64,000 nt of DNA from Gaertneriomyces semiglobifer. Taxonomy: Eukaryota; Chytridiomycota; Chytridiomycetes; Spizellomycetales; Spizellomycetaceae. A program made the translations under genes and the position numbers. The stretch covers positions 372,001 through 436,000 of the forward strand of contig JAHLKF010000012.1 of NCBI GenBank assembly GCA_025558075.1, in the 5' to 3' direction. Below the pieces are notes generated by a model, which worked only from the letters and a program-made list of their open reading frames with translations, made no database searches and was not told the origin of the DNA. Below, one piece after another: positions 19,605 through 31,176 of this stretch. Every line of letters begins with the position of its first letter. Positions within the stretch are counted from its first letter, which is position 1.

Positions 19605-21266
19605 ATGGCCCAGATACCCAACGGTAATGCTAACAGCAGGAAGCGTCCTTACCCGGACTTCCCTTTGGCGCCGAAACACGGCAGTGATGCCGGCGACAAT
19701 GAGCAGCCTGCGAAACGTCTGCATTCGCTGCTCGCGCAACCTGTCATGACAGATGGCCTTTCTGCGGAAGAGCTCATGAATCCACACGTTTCTGGCGGTC
19801 TTACTTACAATGACTTCCTGGTCTTGCCCGGATACGTCGACTTTCCTGCGAGTATTTGCTCCCTGTCGTCGCGTATCACGAAGCGATTCACCTTGAAGAC
19901 TCCTTTCTTGTCGTCTCCAATGGACACTGTCACGGAGTCTGCCATGGCCATCCACATGGCGCTGAACGGAGGCCTCGGTGTGATCCACCACAACTGTTCC
20001 CTTGAGGAGCAAGCAGATATGGTCCGCAAAGTCAAACAGTTCGAGAACGGTTTCATCACAGATCCCAAGACTTTAAGTCCTAACAACACCGTTCAGGACG
20101 TCTTTGATGTCAAAGAACAGTTCGGATTCTGCGGTATTCCCATCACTCAAGATGGGAAGCTCCACTCACCGCTTCTGGGCATTGTCACCTCTCGTGACAT
20201 TGATTTCCTGCAAACTGCTGAAGAGCGGAAAAGGCTCCTCAAAGAAGTCATGACACCACGTTCGGAGCTTATTACGGCTAAGCAAGGTGTTTCGTTGGCA
20301 GAGGCCAACGCTCTGCTAAAAGCGTCAAAGAAAGGAAAGCTACCCATTGTGGATGACTCAGACCGTCTCTGCGCCCTCTTGGCACGCTCCGATTTAGTTA
20401 AAGCGCGTGACTACCCGTGGGCTTCCAAAGTTCCATCCTCCAAACAGCTTCTTGTCGCCGCTGCCATCTCTACTCACGATGAAGACCGTATTCGTCTCCA
20501 GGCGCTCGTTGATGCTGGACTCGACATTGTCGTTCTTGACTCGTCCCAAGGCAACTCAAAGTTCCAGATTGAGATGGTCAAATACATCAAACAGACGTTC
20601 CCCCAGATCGACGTCATTGCTGGAAACGTGGTGACCCAGGAACAAGCGCGTAACCTCATTCTTGCCGGTGCAGATGCGCTCCGTGTCGGCATGGGATCCG
20701 GGTCTATCTGTATCACTCAGGAGATCATGGCTTGTGGTCGCCCTCAGGGAACCGCCGTGTACCGTGTTGCACAATACGCCCGTCAATTTGGAGTGCCAGT
20801 GATTGCCGATGGAGGTATTGCGAACGTCGGTCACATTGTGAAGGCTTTGGCTCTTGGTGCATCGGGTGTTATGATGGGTTCCCTCCTTGCCGGAACTACC
20901 GAATCTCCCGGAGAGTACTTCTACCACGAGGGCAAGCGCGTGAAGAAGTACCGTGGTATGGGGTCGATCGATGCGATGGAGAAGGGCGACGCCGCGGGTA
21001 AGCGTTACTTCTCCGAGTCTGACAGAATCAAGGTTGCACAAGGTGTTGCTGGAGCTGTCGTTGACAAGGGGAGTGTGAAAAAGTTTTTGGGATATCTTGC
21101 TACGGGAGTTCAGCACTCACTGCAAGACATTGGTGTGAAAAGTTTGGAAGAGCTACAGGATGGTGTTGAAGCTGGAAGAGTGAGGTTTGAGAAGCGGACT
21201 GCCAGTGCACAAATGGAGGGTGGAGTGCATGGATTGCAGTTCTACGAAAAGCGTCTCTTTTCTTAG
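19605..21266 (+). CDS. Inosine-5'-monophosphate dehydrogenase
   Basis: Oxidises IMP to XMP with NAD, the rate-limiting step of GMP synthesis, in the cytosol. A single exon encodes 553 residues. Seen: [23 protein letters not shown], two CBS domains inserted at about residues 150-265 ([16 protein letters not shown]), the DSSQGNS motif, and the active-site loop [10 protein letters not shown] with the catalytic cysteine at residue 369, then the flap with [11 protein letters not shown] and [10 protein letters not shown]. The N-terminal 45 residues are longer than in yeast and basic. Start: ATG at 19605 in good context (ACAGCCATGG). It is intron-free, unlike most neighbours, and has a more C-ending codon style typical of high expression. 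Confidence 0.97.
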   Translation: MAQIPNGNANSRKRPYPDFPLAPKHGSDAGDNEQPAKRLHSLLAQPVMTDGLSAEELMNPHVSGGLTYNDFLVLPGYVDFPASICSLSSRITKRFTLKTPFLSSPMDTVTESAMAIHMALNGGLGVIHHNCSLEEQADMVRKVKQFENGFITDPKTLSPNNTVQDVFDVKEQFGFCGIPITQDGKLHSPLLGIVTSRDIDFLQTAEERKRLLKEVMTPRSELITAKQGVSLAEANALLKASKKGKLPIVDDSDRLCALLARSDLVKARDYPWASKVPSSKQLLVAAAISTHDEDRIRLQALVDAGLDIVVLDSSQGNSKFQIEMVKYIKQTFPQIDVIAGNVVTQEQARNLILAGADALRVGMGSGSICITQEIMACGRPQGTAVYRVAQYARQFGVPVIADGGIANVGHIVKALALGASGVMMGSLLAGTTESPGEYFYHEGKRVKKYRGMGSIDAMEKGDAAGKRYFSESDRIKVAQGVAGAVVDKGSVKKFLGYLATGVQHSLQDIGVKSLEELQDGVEAGRVRFEKRTASAQMEGGVHGLQFYEKRLFS

Positions 21267-21681
21267 ATGCCAATTGTTACCTTGGATGCGCCACTTTTTG
21301 TCCAGATGCTGTAGCTTAGTTGATTGTAGATTGAACAAGGCCTTGATGCACGAATAGATTTTGATGTTTTTGCCAATTCAAACGTTTTCGTCACAAATAG
21401 CAAAGAACTCAATTCATGCCAATTCAAGGAATTTGGGCATAGTGGAATCCCTGTGGCATCAGCATCGTTCAAGTCCTTTACGTGGCTTCAGTGTATATGT
21501 AGTAGGAGCTGGCTTTGGTCAATTTCAATGGAAAGGCGAGACACGGTTCGACGACAGACGTCACGTCTCATCCCTTCCTCGTGAATTTGAAAGTCTTGCC
21601 GAACCTCGTCCGTTTTTTTGACAGAACCTTCATACCCAACCTTTACTAGAACTCTCTTTGGTCTGAAAGCTATCGTTCGCC
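21267..21681. other. Spacer between IMPDH and the SNARE gene
   Basis: About 0.4 kb holding the IMPDH 3' UTR and the promoter of the next plus-strand gene. No gene or repeat recognised. Confidence 0.45.
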
Positions 21682-22689
21682 ATGCCCATCATTTACGCAC
21701 TCGTTGCGCGCGACGCTGTTGTTCTGGCGGAATACGCTACGACAACTGGTAACTTCACCACTGGTAGGATTTTCCTTGGCGTGCGTACACGAACTTTAGC
21801 GTGCAGTATGATTGAACTATGCGCTGTGCCTTCTAGTTACGCAGCATATTTTGGAGCGCCTGCCCGAAGGGGATTCCAAAATGACCTATGTCTATGACCA
21901 ATATCTGTTCCACTACGTGTGCCGGAGCGGCATTACTTACCTATGTCTTGCGGATGACTCCTTTGGTATGCCTGGGGGTAGCGGAGTACTTGCATAAAGA
22001 GCCTTTTTGCTGACAAGGCGTTCGGACCAGGTCGCCGAGTGCCTTTTGCTTTCTTGGAAGACATTGCCCACAAGTTCGAAAAGCAGTACGGTGAACGCGC
22101 GCAAAATGCCATTGCCTATGGGCTTAACGAGTTTTCCAAAGTGCTTGCACAACAAATGGTGCAGTGCTGCAGTACCGTCGGCAATCACTTGTCATGCTCA
22201 TCTTCATTGGCAGGAGTATTTCTCTAACAGCCCCGATGTGGATCGCTTCCGATCCGTACAAGGTGAAATCGATCAAGTACGAGATGTCATGATCTCCAAC
22301 ATAGGTACAGAGTTGTAGCGTGTGTGATTGAATGCACAGAGCTAACGCCCTGGCGTTATTTCAGAACGGGTACTTGAAAGAGGGGAGCGAATAGAGATTT
22401 TGGTCGACAAAACCGATAATTTGAATCAGACATCTTTTGCATTCAAGAGAAGATCAACAGCCTTGCGTCGACAACAGTGGTGGAAGAATACCAAGTTGAT
22501 GATCATCATGGTTGCAGTTGCGGTGCTACTTATATACTTCGCTGCCGCGTCATCATGTGGGTTCCCGTTGTTTGACAGATGCCTTGTGAGTCTTCCTCTA
22601 CATTGTTATGTATGGACGTTTTCGAACTAACACAATTGTTGCGTCCAATTTAGAGCGCAAACGCTGAAGATACTACCCCGGGGAACTGA
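21682..22689 (+). CDS. VAMP7-type longin R-SNARE
   Basis: Six exons (21682-21763, 21837-21965, 22031-22158, 22214-22304, 22365-22585, 22654-22689) encode 228 residues. An N-terminal longin domain (MPIIYALVARDAVVLAEY, YLCLADDSFGRRVPFAFLEDI) is followed by the SNARE helix, from DRFRSVQGEIDQVRDVMISNI through ERGERIEILVDKTDNL, with the central arginine in RGERIE, then a C-terminal membrane anchor (LMIIMVAVAVLLIYFAA). R-SNAREs of this type fuse endosomes with vacuoles or the plasma membrane. After the anchor about 25 luminal residues remain, longer than usual for VAMP7 and encoded partly by the last small exon. All splice sites are GT-AG and phases agree. Confidence 0.93.
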
Positions 22690-22953
22690 GCGTGCACGCA
22701 CCGGCCACCCTACGACGCCATTTGGGAAGTTTTCTGCTTGTAGTTATGTACATAGATGTTCTTTTACTGGTTTATGGAAGTTCCACTGTCCGTTTGTTTT
22801 GTTGGTTTTGAGCCTATGTGTCAACTTATCAAGATCTTATATATATATGCGACACACAACGCGTGAGGAACTTCCCGTTTTCGCTCGCACATTTGGGCTT
22901 GGTTCACCCTTGACCCTTAATTGCACTCTTTAGTGCCCCTCGCAGACACCAAG

Positions 22954-24036
22954 ATGCCTAACAAAGAAGTCCATTCTCCTCGATTAACACCACTCATCGC
23001 CGGTGCCAACAAGATGTCTCTTTCTCCCAGCCTGCAGCCCGTCAGTCCAGGAAGCCCAGGGGAGCCGGACATGTGCCCTCCGAAGCTTCAGGTACGGTTC
23101 GTCTGAGTACGCCGCACAGCAACTTAGGTTCAGGCGTTAGCTGAGGAATAGGATTACACGTCGAGTACTTCCAAGATCGTAATCTGAAATGCCACCTTTT
23201 TCTATTAGGTGCTAACGGAGAAAAATTATGTACGGATGCCATGGAAGAACGGCCTCGGAGAAACGCATCAGATGGCAATATACCCAAATTCTGCCAACTT
23301 TGAAACTGATGACTTTGTATGGCGTCTAGCTCTCTCCGAGATCCGCGACTCTTGTTCCTTCTCGGTCTTTCCCGGGTACGATAATGCTCTGCTCCTTCTT
23401 CCTGATGAGTCAACTACCACACGCTCTCGCCGAAATTCCGTAACAGCTCCCGTTGCGCTACACCACAACGATGAAGCGACGCCGAAGCCGTTACGGCCAC
23501 TGATACCGTATACGTATCGAGGAGAATGGCCCACGACATGTCGCATACGGACTGGACCCATCCGTCATTTGGCACTCATTGCGAACAGGGAGAAAGCTCA
23601 CGTTACCATGAACCTTGAGACTATCTGTTTGCATGGGTTGGCAGATGATGGCGAGTGCGAAACAGAAAATCCTGCGATTGCCCGGGCCAGTCCAACTGGA
23701 CTTGAAACCACAAACTCTAGCAGTAGGATGCTTTTGGGTAACTTTACAATCATGTACGTGATTACGGGAGCCGTGCGCGTGACGGTGGAAGGTGCCCTCG
23801 AACCTTTAACCGTGCTCAAGGGCCAAACGTTGGTATGCGAGCGTGAGGATGAGTCCAGCCCAACGGACTTTAGCCTGATACCAGTTCAAAGCAATGGAAA
23901 GCCTTTTGAACAGAAGGATATGCCTAATGGTGCAGATGCGCATGATGGTGATGCACACTTACTGCTCTTGGCTGCCGTTGATCAAGTTGACACTGACGTT
24001 ACCACACAGGTCATGAAGATGCTACTGTTCTCATGA
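22954..24036 (+). CDS. HutD/Ves-family cupin
   Basis: Two exons (22954-23091, 23209-24036) give 321 residues. The core begins with VRMPWKNGLGETHQ, then FVWRLALSEIRDSCSFSVFPGYDNAL, the signature of the HutD (DUF886) bicupin family: a W-K-N-G motif and a WRL...FSxFPG motif. In bacteria HutD lies in histidine-utilisation operons and is thought to bind formylglutamate as a regulator rather than act as an enzyme. A roughly 40-residue insertion after the first strand (TTTRSRRNSV...) is not usual. The C-terminal half contains the second cupin (NFTIMYVITGAVRVTVEG). The stop codon (24034-24036) overlaps an ATG of the next gene's frame. Confidence 0.85.
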
Positions 24037-24068
24037 TTCAAGTGTCCCTTATTCGCCCTGAACGTCGC

Positions 24069-25505
24069 ATGTCCAGTGACGTGACATCTCCTCGTCCCCG
24101 CGGTCGCGCCGGATCCATTATCGTATACGATGATCAGCCCCTCCCACCGTTCTCCGCCGAAGGCAGCTCCATGAACCTGGATGCTAGCGCATCCAAGGAG
24201 GGCCTTGCTGGACGCTCTTGGCAATCTGTGCAGGACATGTTGTTGAATGCACCGACCAATGTACCGCTGAAGCACTGGGATTCGGCACGACATTATCGCC
24301 CACCGGTGTTCTCGGCGAGATACAAAAGCGAAAGCGAGGTGCCGCCTGCTGTCATTCGCGACAACCTGATCATTGAGGAGTTCCCGCGTGGCACGATTAG
24401 CACTGCGTGGATCAACATGGTCAAACAAGGCCTATCTGAGTGGCTGAGGGTACCTGTGATCATTGCTCGCGGAAAAGACGATGGTCCAGTAGTCGGAATT
24501 ACTGCCGTCGTGCACGGCAACGAGCTCAATGGTGTACCCTGTATTCACCGTGTGATCAGCGATATTGACGTGAATAATCTGGCGGGTACTGTTGTGGCAG
24601 TTCCCTGTGTCAACGTGCCTGGATACCTGCGATTCATGCGCGAGTTCTCGGACGGTAAAGACCTCAATCGTTTGTTTCCAGGTCAGCCATCAGGTACGGC
24701 ATCGCAGATATACGCGTACAATCTGATGGACAAGATTGTCAACCACTTTAACTATCTGATTGATCTGCACACGGCGAGTTTCGGAAGAGTGAACTCGTAC
24801 TATGTGAGAAGTGATATGAATGATCCACTGACTGCGGCCATGGCGAAGTTACAGCAGCCACAGATCATCCTTCATAACAGTGGGCAGGACGGTATGTCTG
24901 ATGTTCATGCAACGCCTCAAAGAATTGTGTTAACGGATGTGTGCAATGTTTTGCAACGTAACAGGCGCGTTGCGGTCTGCCGCCATGAACCGGGGCGTGA
25001 AGGCCATCACAGTAGAGATCGGCAACCCCCAACTATTTCAAAATCAGTTCGTGCAATGGTCTTATATGGGCGTAATGCGCATTTTGGCCTGGCTCAACAT
25101 GTTCCCTATGGATCCTGAGAACGCCGTACAATCCCCCCCACCAAGCACAATCGTTTGCTCCAAAGGATTTTGGATTTACACGAAGACTGGTGGTGTCTTA
25201 GAAGTATACCCGAACGTGAACTCGGTTGTGAGGAAAGGACAATTGATTGCGCGCATTAAGAATATTTTCGGAAATATCGTTGACGAGATTTATGCTCCCA
25301 GTACCGGTGTGGTGAGTGCTCCGCTGGAAAAAAAGGTCCACAGGGCGGGTTGTAACTTTCATGTACTGATACACGGTTCCTCGCGTTGCAGACCATCGGA
25401 AGGAGCTCTAACCCCGTGGCCATGGCAGGAGACCGTGTGCTTCATATGGGCGTTATTAAAAAGGAAGGCGAAGTTCTTGCCAAGGAGGCCAAGGAGAACT
25501 ATTGA
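24069..25505 (+). CDS. AspA/AstE-type zinc deacylase
   Basis: Member of the aspartoacylase / succinylglutamate desuccinylase family (M14-like carboxypeptidase fold), expected to hydrolyse an N-acyl amino acid. Three exons (24069-24891, 24965-25311, 25392-25505) give 427 residues. Seen: zinc ligands in VVHGNELNG (H and E), the substrate and metal region DGKDLNRLFPG (DLNR), the third ligand in LIDLHTASFGR, a TVEIGN glutamate motif, and a C-terminal beta domain (GGVLEVYPNVNSVVRKGQ). The N-terminal about 75 residues are low-complexity. Its frame is open upstream to an ATG at 24033 inside the HutD stop; I chose 24069 but 24033 is possible. Close coupling to HutD suggests work on a histidine-derived or similar acyl amino acid. 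Confidence 0.88.
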
Positions 25506-25706
25506 TTCTTGCTGCCTAGATTTGCTCACTATCTGTTTAGATACACGCTGTTTGCCAGCATGGACAAATAGATATTCCTTCTCCCTTTCTCAGCGGAAGC
25601 TACTCTGCCCACGCTGCGGATCTCATAGTAAATGCGTCATATATTGAGATCGTGAGTTTTTGCGGTATATAATTAACTGATCGTCCACATGAGAAAATGT
25701 AGTTGT

Positions 25707-26318
25707 CTACCAGTCGTTCTCGCCCCATTTCTTTGTTGATTGCGGACGGGTTTTCGATTCCTCCGCCCAGCGTGCGGCTTCAGGCCCGTTCTCTCGCCAT
25801 CCCCAGAATCGGACTGCAAGTTCACACGCAAGTTAGTTGATTTTTATTGACTCGGAAAGATCTCATGGCCATGCTTCGCACACACTTACATAAAGAGTGT
25901 GTGGCTGCAAAGACAAAGCCGATGCAAGCATATGCGGGGATCTGGATCGCCATCACGCGAGGCATAACTTTAGGGTGAAAGGACGGCTTTGCACGTTCTA
26001 TTCGGCCACAAGTTAGTAAACAATTCGTACTCGATTCTACATCGTCACCATTGCTCTCAGTCAAGCCATATAAAGAAATCATTGGGCATTGCATCCATTC
26101 CACTATCCACATGCACGTTTCGAATCTTTGAGAAAATATGAGTACATACCCCACATCCAGTGCGCAGCCGGAAAGCCAGCACCGACAGCAGCCCAGACTG
26201 CGTAGTCTGAGGGGCGCATGTAGCGGACAACGTCTTTAAGATGTGGCTCAGCGGTCAGGAATTTGTAGGGGACATGGTCGTCATCGGGAAGGTTATCGAA
26301 AAGGCGAACCATCTTCAC
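25707..26318 (-). CDS. Complex I 21-kDa subunit (fungal NUO-21/NUXM type)
   Basis: Accessory membrane subunit of mitochondrial NADH:ubiquinone oxidoreductase found in fungi. Three exons (26318-26150, 25997-25890, 25813-25707) give 127 residues. Seen: VVRYMRPSDYAVWA near the N-terminus, a first hydrophobic helix, WERAKPSFHP, a second helix (GFVFAATHSL) and the fungal C-terminal LFRFWGWRENGPEAARW. The family has this order of N-terminal PF10785-like domain and RFWG(W/Y) tail. Start: ATG at 26318 gives MKMVRLF; the next ATG (26312) is also possible. Divergent from the eIF3f gene, sharing about 310 bp of upstream sequence. Confidence 0.88.
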
Positions 26319-26630
26319 AAGCAGTCCAACGGGGAAGTAATTATGAAAGGAGGTATTCAGTTATTGTCGTGGCGCTGCGAAGGGGGTCTCTCTCTGTTCT
26401 ATTCCCCGTCTCTCTCACTCTGCTCGTTCAATGTCGCTTCCAATGCTATTCCCCGTCGCTGTTTCCTCAAAAGCCAAACGCCCAAGATCCGTCCAAAGGC
26501 CACGTGACCACATACTGTGTTAATGATAACACGCGGTTTTTCCAACAAGGCCATTTTCAGATCTTTAAGGACAACATCATTGTATCGCCTGTAGTAGAGC
26601 ATCCTGTGGCAATAACGGAATCCGCCTATC

Positions 26631-27661
26631 ATGACTTCCAGCGACTCGTTTTTGCATCTCCAATTCTCGGCGGCTGCGGGTGCTCCGGCCCTGAGCCCCA
26701 AGTCGTCAAGCTTTTCCGTTTCGGTCGGTCCTGTCGTCCTCTTCTCCGTCCTCGACCATTTCCTCCGTCGCCCTGAACAACAAACCCGGGTTATCGGTGC
26801 TCTTCTGGGTGTGAGAAGCGAGGATGGCTCGGAGGTAGAAATCCGGAATTGCTTTCCGTTGAACCACAGCGAGACCTCCGACCAACAGGTGGTTGTAGAC
26901 ACAGATTACCTGAATCAGATGTACAGCCTTCACCAACGTGTCAACTCGAAAGAGACCATTGTGGGATGGTATGCCACTGGAACCGAAATCAACCCCAATT
27001 CCGTATGGATCCATGAATTTTTCGCCAACGAAACCACCCCATTCCAACCCGTGCACCTCCTCGTTGATACCACCCTTTCCAACGACAAAATGGCATGCCG
27101 ATCATTTGTCAGCTCGCAGGTTGGCGTACCAGGAACAGAACACCCAGGAAGCATGTTCGTGCAGATCCCGTGCGAAGTCAAGTACTTTGATGCTGAACGA
27201 AGCGGCTTGGATTTGATCTCCATGGCGAAAGGAACTCCCGATAAAACCGCGACCATCCTCTCGGATATGGACAGCTTGGAGCGCTCTATTCTGCACGTTC
27301 AGAATATGGTTGAGACGGTTACGGATTATGTGGACAGAGTATTGGTACGTTCATATTCCGGGGAAGCTGTACGACACTAGTACGCGCATCCTAATATGTG
27401 ATCTTTCAGAGCAAAAAAGAGAAGGCGAATAACGCTATAGGCCGTTTCCTCATGGATATTGTTTCATTAGTACCTCGCATCGATGCGCCAGAATTTGAGA
27501 AGATGTTCAACAAGCACTTGAATGTGAGTCCGCCATCAATATTGTGCCCTTTTGGCGCTCTCCACTCACCTATTTGACAGGATCTGCTTATGGTTGTTTA
27601 CCTTGCTAACCTGACAAGAACACAATTGGCAATTGCGGAAAGGCTTCACAAAATGATGTGA
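26631..27661 (+). CDS. Translation initiation factor eIF3 subunit F
   Basis: Non-catalytic MPN-domain subunit of eIF3. Three exons (26631-27344, 27410-27523, 27581-27661) give 302 residues. Seen: MPN start VVLFSVLDHFLRRPEQQTRV, IGALLGVRSEDGSEVEI, FPLNHSE, and ETIVGWYATGTEI. The metal-binding JAMM residues are not all present, as expected for eIF3f. The C-terminal helices (AIGRFLMDIVSLVPRI, LLMVVYLANLTRTQLAIAERL) are characteristic of the eIF3f/PSMD7 group, and the LTRTQ spacing supports eIF3f. GT-AG introns with consistent phase 0. Confidence 0.95.
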
Positions 27662-27960
27662 GAGCATCTACAACGACTGAATCCACCTCGATCCATCCAT
27701 TTTTTTGGTGTTTCCCGACTATGTGTGCATATTTAATAGCGGTATCAGCTCTGGAGCTCGATAGTTGTGAAAACCCATCCCCTGTAGTTATAGTTTTCTG
27801 CAATAGTGTAAGCTCAAGAGTTACTCTAGACGCCTCGGCGTTCTGTCGTCTGTCGAATCCGCTTAGAGAGTAAATGTACTTTGCATTCATAGTTGACATA
27901 TCTTCCAGTTTTGTCACTGCTGCTGCATACAACTAGATGAGCTTGCACGACCCATTAAAT

Positions 27961-28520
27961 CTAACTTGCTGTCACAGCAGCATTCTCTGGCTGCCCAGCA
28001 GGAGGTGGTGTTGCGGGTGGTGGAGAGCTTGTCCCATTTGGACCCACATCTGTTTGTTCCTGTCCATTTCACGCGCCGGTATTAAACGCTTATAGCCATT
28101 CACATAACATTTCGCGCCCAACTTACCGCGCCGGTCGTGATCCCAGCAGCCTGCAACTTTTTCTCTAACTCTTCAACTTTGCGCTTCAATTCCTCGTTTT
28201 CTACCCGCAGAGCCTCAGCATCCGTTGCACTCCCCGGACCAGAAATAAATGTCTTCAAGTACTCGAGCGGGTTTTCTGGTTTCTCGGGTTCTTCATATAG
28301 CCCTACCAATACTGCCGAAAAAAATTCAGCTTCCCTATTGAATTACTCCGTATCGTTCAAGCTTGATTCAAACCTCGAGTGAGCGCATCAATAATACCAT
28401 TCTTCTCGAGGTACTTTCTAAAGTCCTCCTTTTTGTGGTCACCTGCCTGCGAACGCGCGACCGGGTTAACACAATTGTTGTCAATCACTCATTGACAGGT
28501 TAACAACCACGTACCGTCAT
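27961..28520 (-). CDS. MYCBP: MYCBP (AMY-1) homologue
   Basis: Small conserved protein found with AKAP and ciliary complexes in animals; in flagellated fungi it is likely linked to the axoneme or basal body. Four exons: 28520-28515 (only ATGACG), 28446-28374, 28311-28127, 28059-27961; 120 residues. Seen: KEDFRKYLEKNGIIDALTRVLVGLYEEPEKPENPLEYLK, written here as the family core (first block residues 8-24, then the LYEEPEKP motif at about 32-39), followed by a leucine-zipper-like coiled coil (LRVENEELKRKVEELEKKL). The tail is proline-rich. A six-nucleotide first coding exon followed by a phase-0 intron is unusual but needed for a start before GDHKKED. Confidence 0.9.
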
Positions 28521-28808
28521 TGCGACTGATCCTATCTATGAGTTACGCCTTGTTGGAGGATTGTGATGCGCTTTCGCAGAAGGAAGATGCAACGCTAACA
28601 GTAGTAACGCTCAAGTTCAGCTCGCGACGGCCTTTCGCGTTGCTCGCGTCCAATCCACGTGACTACATGCTTGCTTATTGATATCCAGTAACCAAAAGCG
28701 TTATCGATGAGTAACCGCGACAAAATGTTCTGTCAATGGAAAAGTTCAAACTGCGTAGTGTTCACTGCCAAAGTCGACTACACCTTTGCAAAGGCCAACA
28801 CAAAAGTA

Positions 28809-29709
28809 ATGAGTAAAGTGCATGAATCGGCGGACGCCCTCGGTGGGGACGACTTTGTGGATGATTTTATACCTGCGGATGATGATGAGGATGGAATCTC
28901 GTTAGACGGAGACGGCCAAGAAGCACACTCTAATAGAAAGCGAAAGGTGGACGAAGCGGAAATTGGCCTTGACGGTCAGAATGGATCGGAAACTCTGGTG
29001 GAGGGTGAAGAACAAGATAAGCAGGAGCCGGTAGGAGAACCGGAGAAGAAAAAGCAAAAGAAACAAAAAAAGCCTAAAGCACCGCGGAGAGAAGCGGATC
29101 CAACTGCCCTCTTTGTAGAGCAAGGCATACCGTTGGTCGATACCACGTCGTTTGGAAGCGAGCGGACGGACGAACAACTCGTCAGCTTTTTACGTGAATT
29201 CCGTAAGTTTTTGTCATGTGTATCTCATTGCATAGCGAGGCCCTGACTTTTGCTCTCCCTTCCTCCAAGTTTACGAAAAAAATAAAAATGCATTTTCCGA
29301 AGCAACGACAAAGACGTTGAGCCCGGGGTCACCAAAAGTCCTTATTGTATCTCCATCTGCCATTCGGTCCGTACAAATCATCAAACCCCTAAGATCTCTT
29401 GGCAAACACGTACGGGTCGCGAAACTGTTCGCAAAGCACCTCAAGGTGCATGAACAAATTGCTCTGTTACAGACCGAGAGGACTCCCGTCGCTGTGGGAA
29501 CCCCGAACCGAGTACAGAAACTTCTCGAAGTTGGAGAAGGCGGTGCACCATTGAAATTGGATCACCTCGAGTATATTGTGATCGACGGAACACACAGGGA
29601 TAAGAAGGAAAGAACTATCTTCACGGTACCGGAAGTCAAGAACGACCTTGTCCCACTATTCAGAACTCTGAGAGAACGGAAACCCGATGTCAAGTTTGCC
29701 ATCTACTAG
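28809..29709 (+). CDS. CMSS1: CMSS1/Cms1 ribosome-biogenesis protein
   Basis: Two exons (28809-29202, 29270-29709) give 277 residues, almost the human CMSS1 length. The acidic N-terminus (DDFVDDFIPADDDEDG) leads to a lysine-rich stretch (KKKQKKQKKPKA), then the conserved helicase-like core: KVLIVSPSAIRSVQIIKPL, VAKLFAKHLKVHEQ, VAVGTPNRVQKLL and LEYIVIDGTHRDKKERTI. The fold resembles a DEAD-box N-lobe without an intact Walker A. Yeast Cms1 binds the SSU processome in the nucleolus. Start: the ATG at 28809 (MSKVHES); an upstream in-frame ATG at 28707 gives an implausible extension. Divergent from MYCBP with under 300 bp between starts. Confidence 0.92.
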
Positions 29710-29781
29710 TTTCCAACTGTACTGTAACAACTTCTAACTTAAAGGCACCCTTCTGTTTCACTCCTGTTTCTGTGCGTCCAA

Positions 29782-29832
29782 TATTGATTCAATCATTAGA
29801 GATTGAATCATTAGATTCAATCATTAATCATC
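29782..29832. repeat. Short AT-rich interspersed repeat
   Basis: GATTCAATCATTA occurs at 29786-29798 and 29814-29826, with the near-complement GATTGAATCATTA between them (29801-29813). It lies in the 3' spacer between two convergent genes; a loose hairpin is possible. Probably a simple local duplication. Confidence 0.6.
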
Positions 29833-30007
29833 GTTTGCAACTGGTGATAGTCGCTCTAGAAGCCGACGCGAGATTAACTAAGCTTTCGGAAAGTACAATC
29901 GGCAGCCGCCAGAACAAAATGTCGGAATATCGAACACAGCCCAGCATTATGATTTAAAAACGTACATTTCGCACAATTTTGCACCGTCAACATCCCAGCA
30001 AAATAAA

Positions 30008-30701
30008 CTAAAACCGACCACTTCTCCCAGTCCTTGATGTCAATCGTCGAATTTCCGTGTCCATCTCTGCCTCGTTTAACCTTTCTCCGCCCCACCCAAA
30101 CACTCCCTTAAACACACTGGTCAAATCGAACACAACTGCAGCCAACCAGAACAGAGCGCTGAAGCTTCCCCAGGCAAGCACCCAATTGAAGTAGTCGCAA
30201 ACCTTTGAGGTCCCAGGTGGGCAGTTCCCTCCCATTTTGATGCCGAGTGTAAAAATACATACAACCCACAAGAATGTCATGAGGATGTCGAAGAAGCTTT
30301 CAAAGATGAGCACTTTGAGGGAGGACCATGATTTCATGATGCATGATACGAAATACCTATTTGGACACTGCATGTCAATTGCTTTCCTCAGACTGAATAG
30401 CATACCACAAGCCCACTTACTGTAGAACCAACACGATGCTCACAACTGGACTCAATACAGCCAATGCCCACGTATATCGGACCGTTATCCCTAAGCCACG
30501 GTCCTCAATCTCTGGGCCCTCTAGCTTGCTGATGAAGTAATAACTTGCTAAAGCCACGAGGCATTGAAAGAATCGGCAGGAAAACCGGGCAGCTTTGTCA
30601 ATTTCGAAGTGTCGTCGCGAACGAGAGTCAGACGACGACCGAAGCGGGAACGATTTGTGGATGGATTTGAGTTGCGATAGGCGTGTTGATAGTTTTGGCA
30701 T
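30008..30701 (-). CDS. Four-helix membrane protein, MARVEL-like
   Basis: Two exons (30701-30421, 30356-30008) encode 209 residues. Four hydrophobic segments are visible: CRFFQCLVALASYYFIS, the helix in TWALAVLSPVVSIVLVL, the helix in LMTFLWVVCIFTLGI, and WGSFSALFWLAAVVFDL. N- and C-termini are cytosolic in style and basic. This arrangement, with an aromatic C-terminal helix, resembles fungal MARVEL/non-classical-export proteins that sit in plasma-membrane domains. The intron splits a glutamine codon (CA|G). The specific family is inferred from topology only. Confidence 0.65.
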
Positions 30702-31176
30702 GGTTGGATTGTTGTCCTTCGCACAAACTAGGTTGATGTTCGTTGAGAGAAATTCGAAACTTAATCCCGGACATTTGAGCTTTCGGGCTTTATGTTCTCG
30801 ACGAGTTTATTCAGTGTTCTATTTTGGTCCGACATCCCCGCTTTCCGCACACACTTGTTCCATTTTCGGAGCAGATCAGAATTATTTTCAGAACCGGTAT
30901 TCAAAGATAATTACCAGCTGGCTCTCTCTATCCAGATCTACTCGGGCGCAACAGGAATCTTGACGGTCAACCGTCGACCGGAGCGCGTGAGAACCGGCAG
31001 AACATAACCAAAGTCCGCGGATGATGTCGTCGCGTGTTGGCCAGATGAATTCGACGGATTCAATGGATTTGACGCCAACTTACAACGAATATGACGCTAC
31101 CTTGGCGCAAGTTATTGGAGGAAGGTCTGGAAAAGAGCAAGGGTTACGCTAGTAAGATCCTGCATTGTCAATCGTA
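30702..31176. other. Divergent promoter region
   Basis: About 475 bp between the starts of the MARVEL-like gene (minus) and the FMN-protein gene (plus). No convincing gene; it probably holds both promoters. Confidence 0.45.

Noticed and set aside
20556..21116. Antisense frame of 186 codons in IMPDH
   Set aside because: A shadow of a strongly biased coding sequence.
24033..25118. A single HutD-deacylase fusion protein
   Set aside because: The HutD frame ends in a stop and no good donor/acceptor pair joins the two frames; kept as a possible dicistronic arrangement instead.
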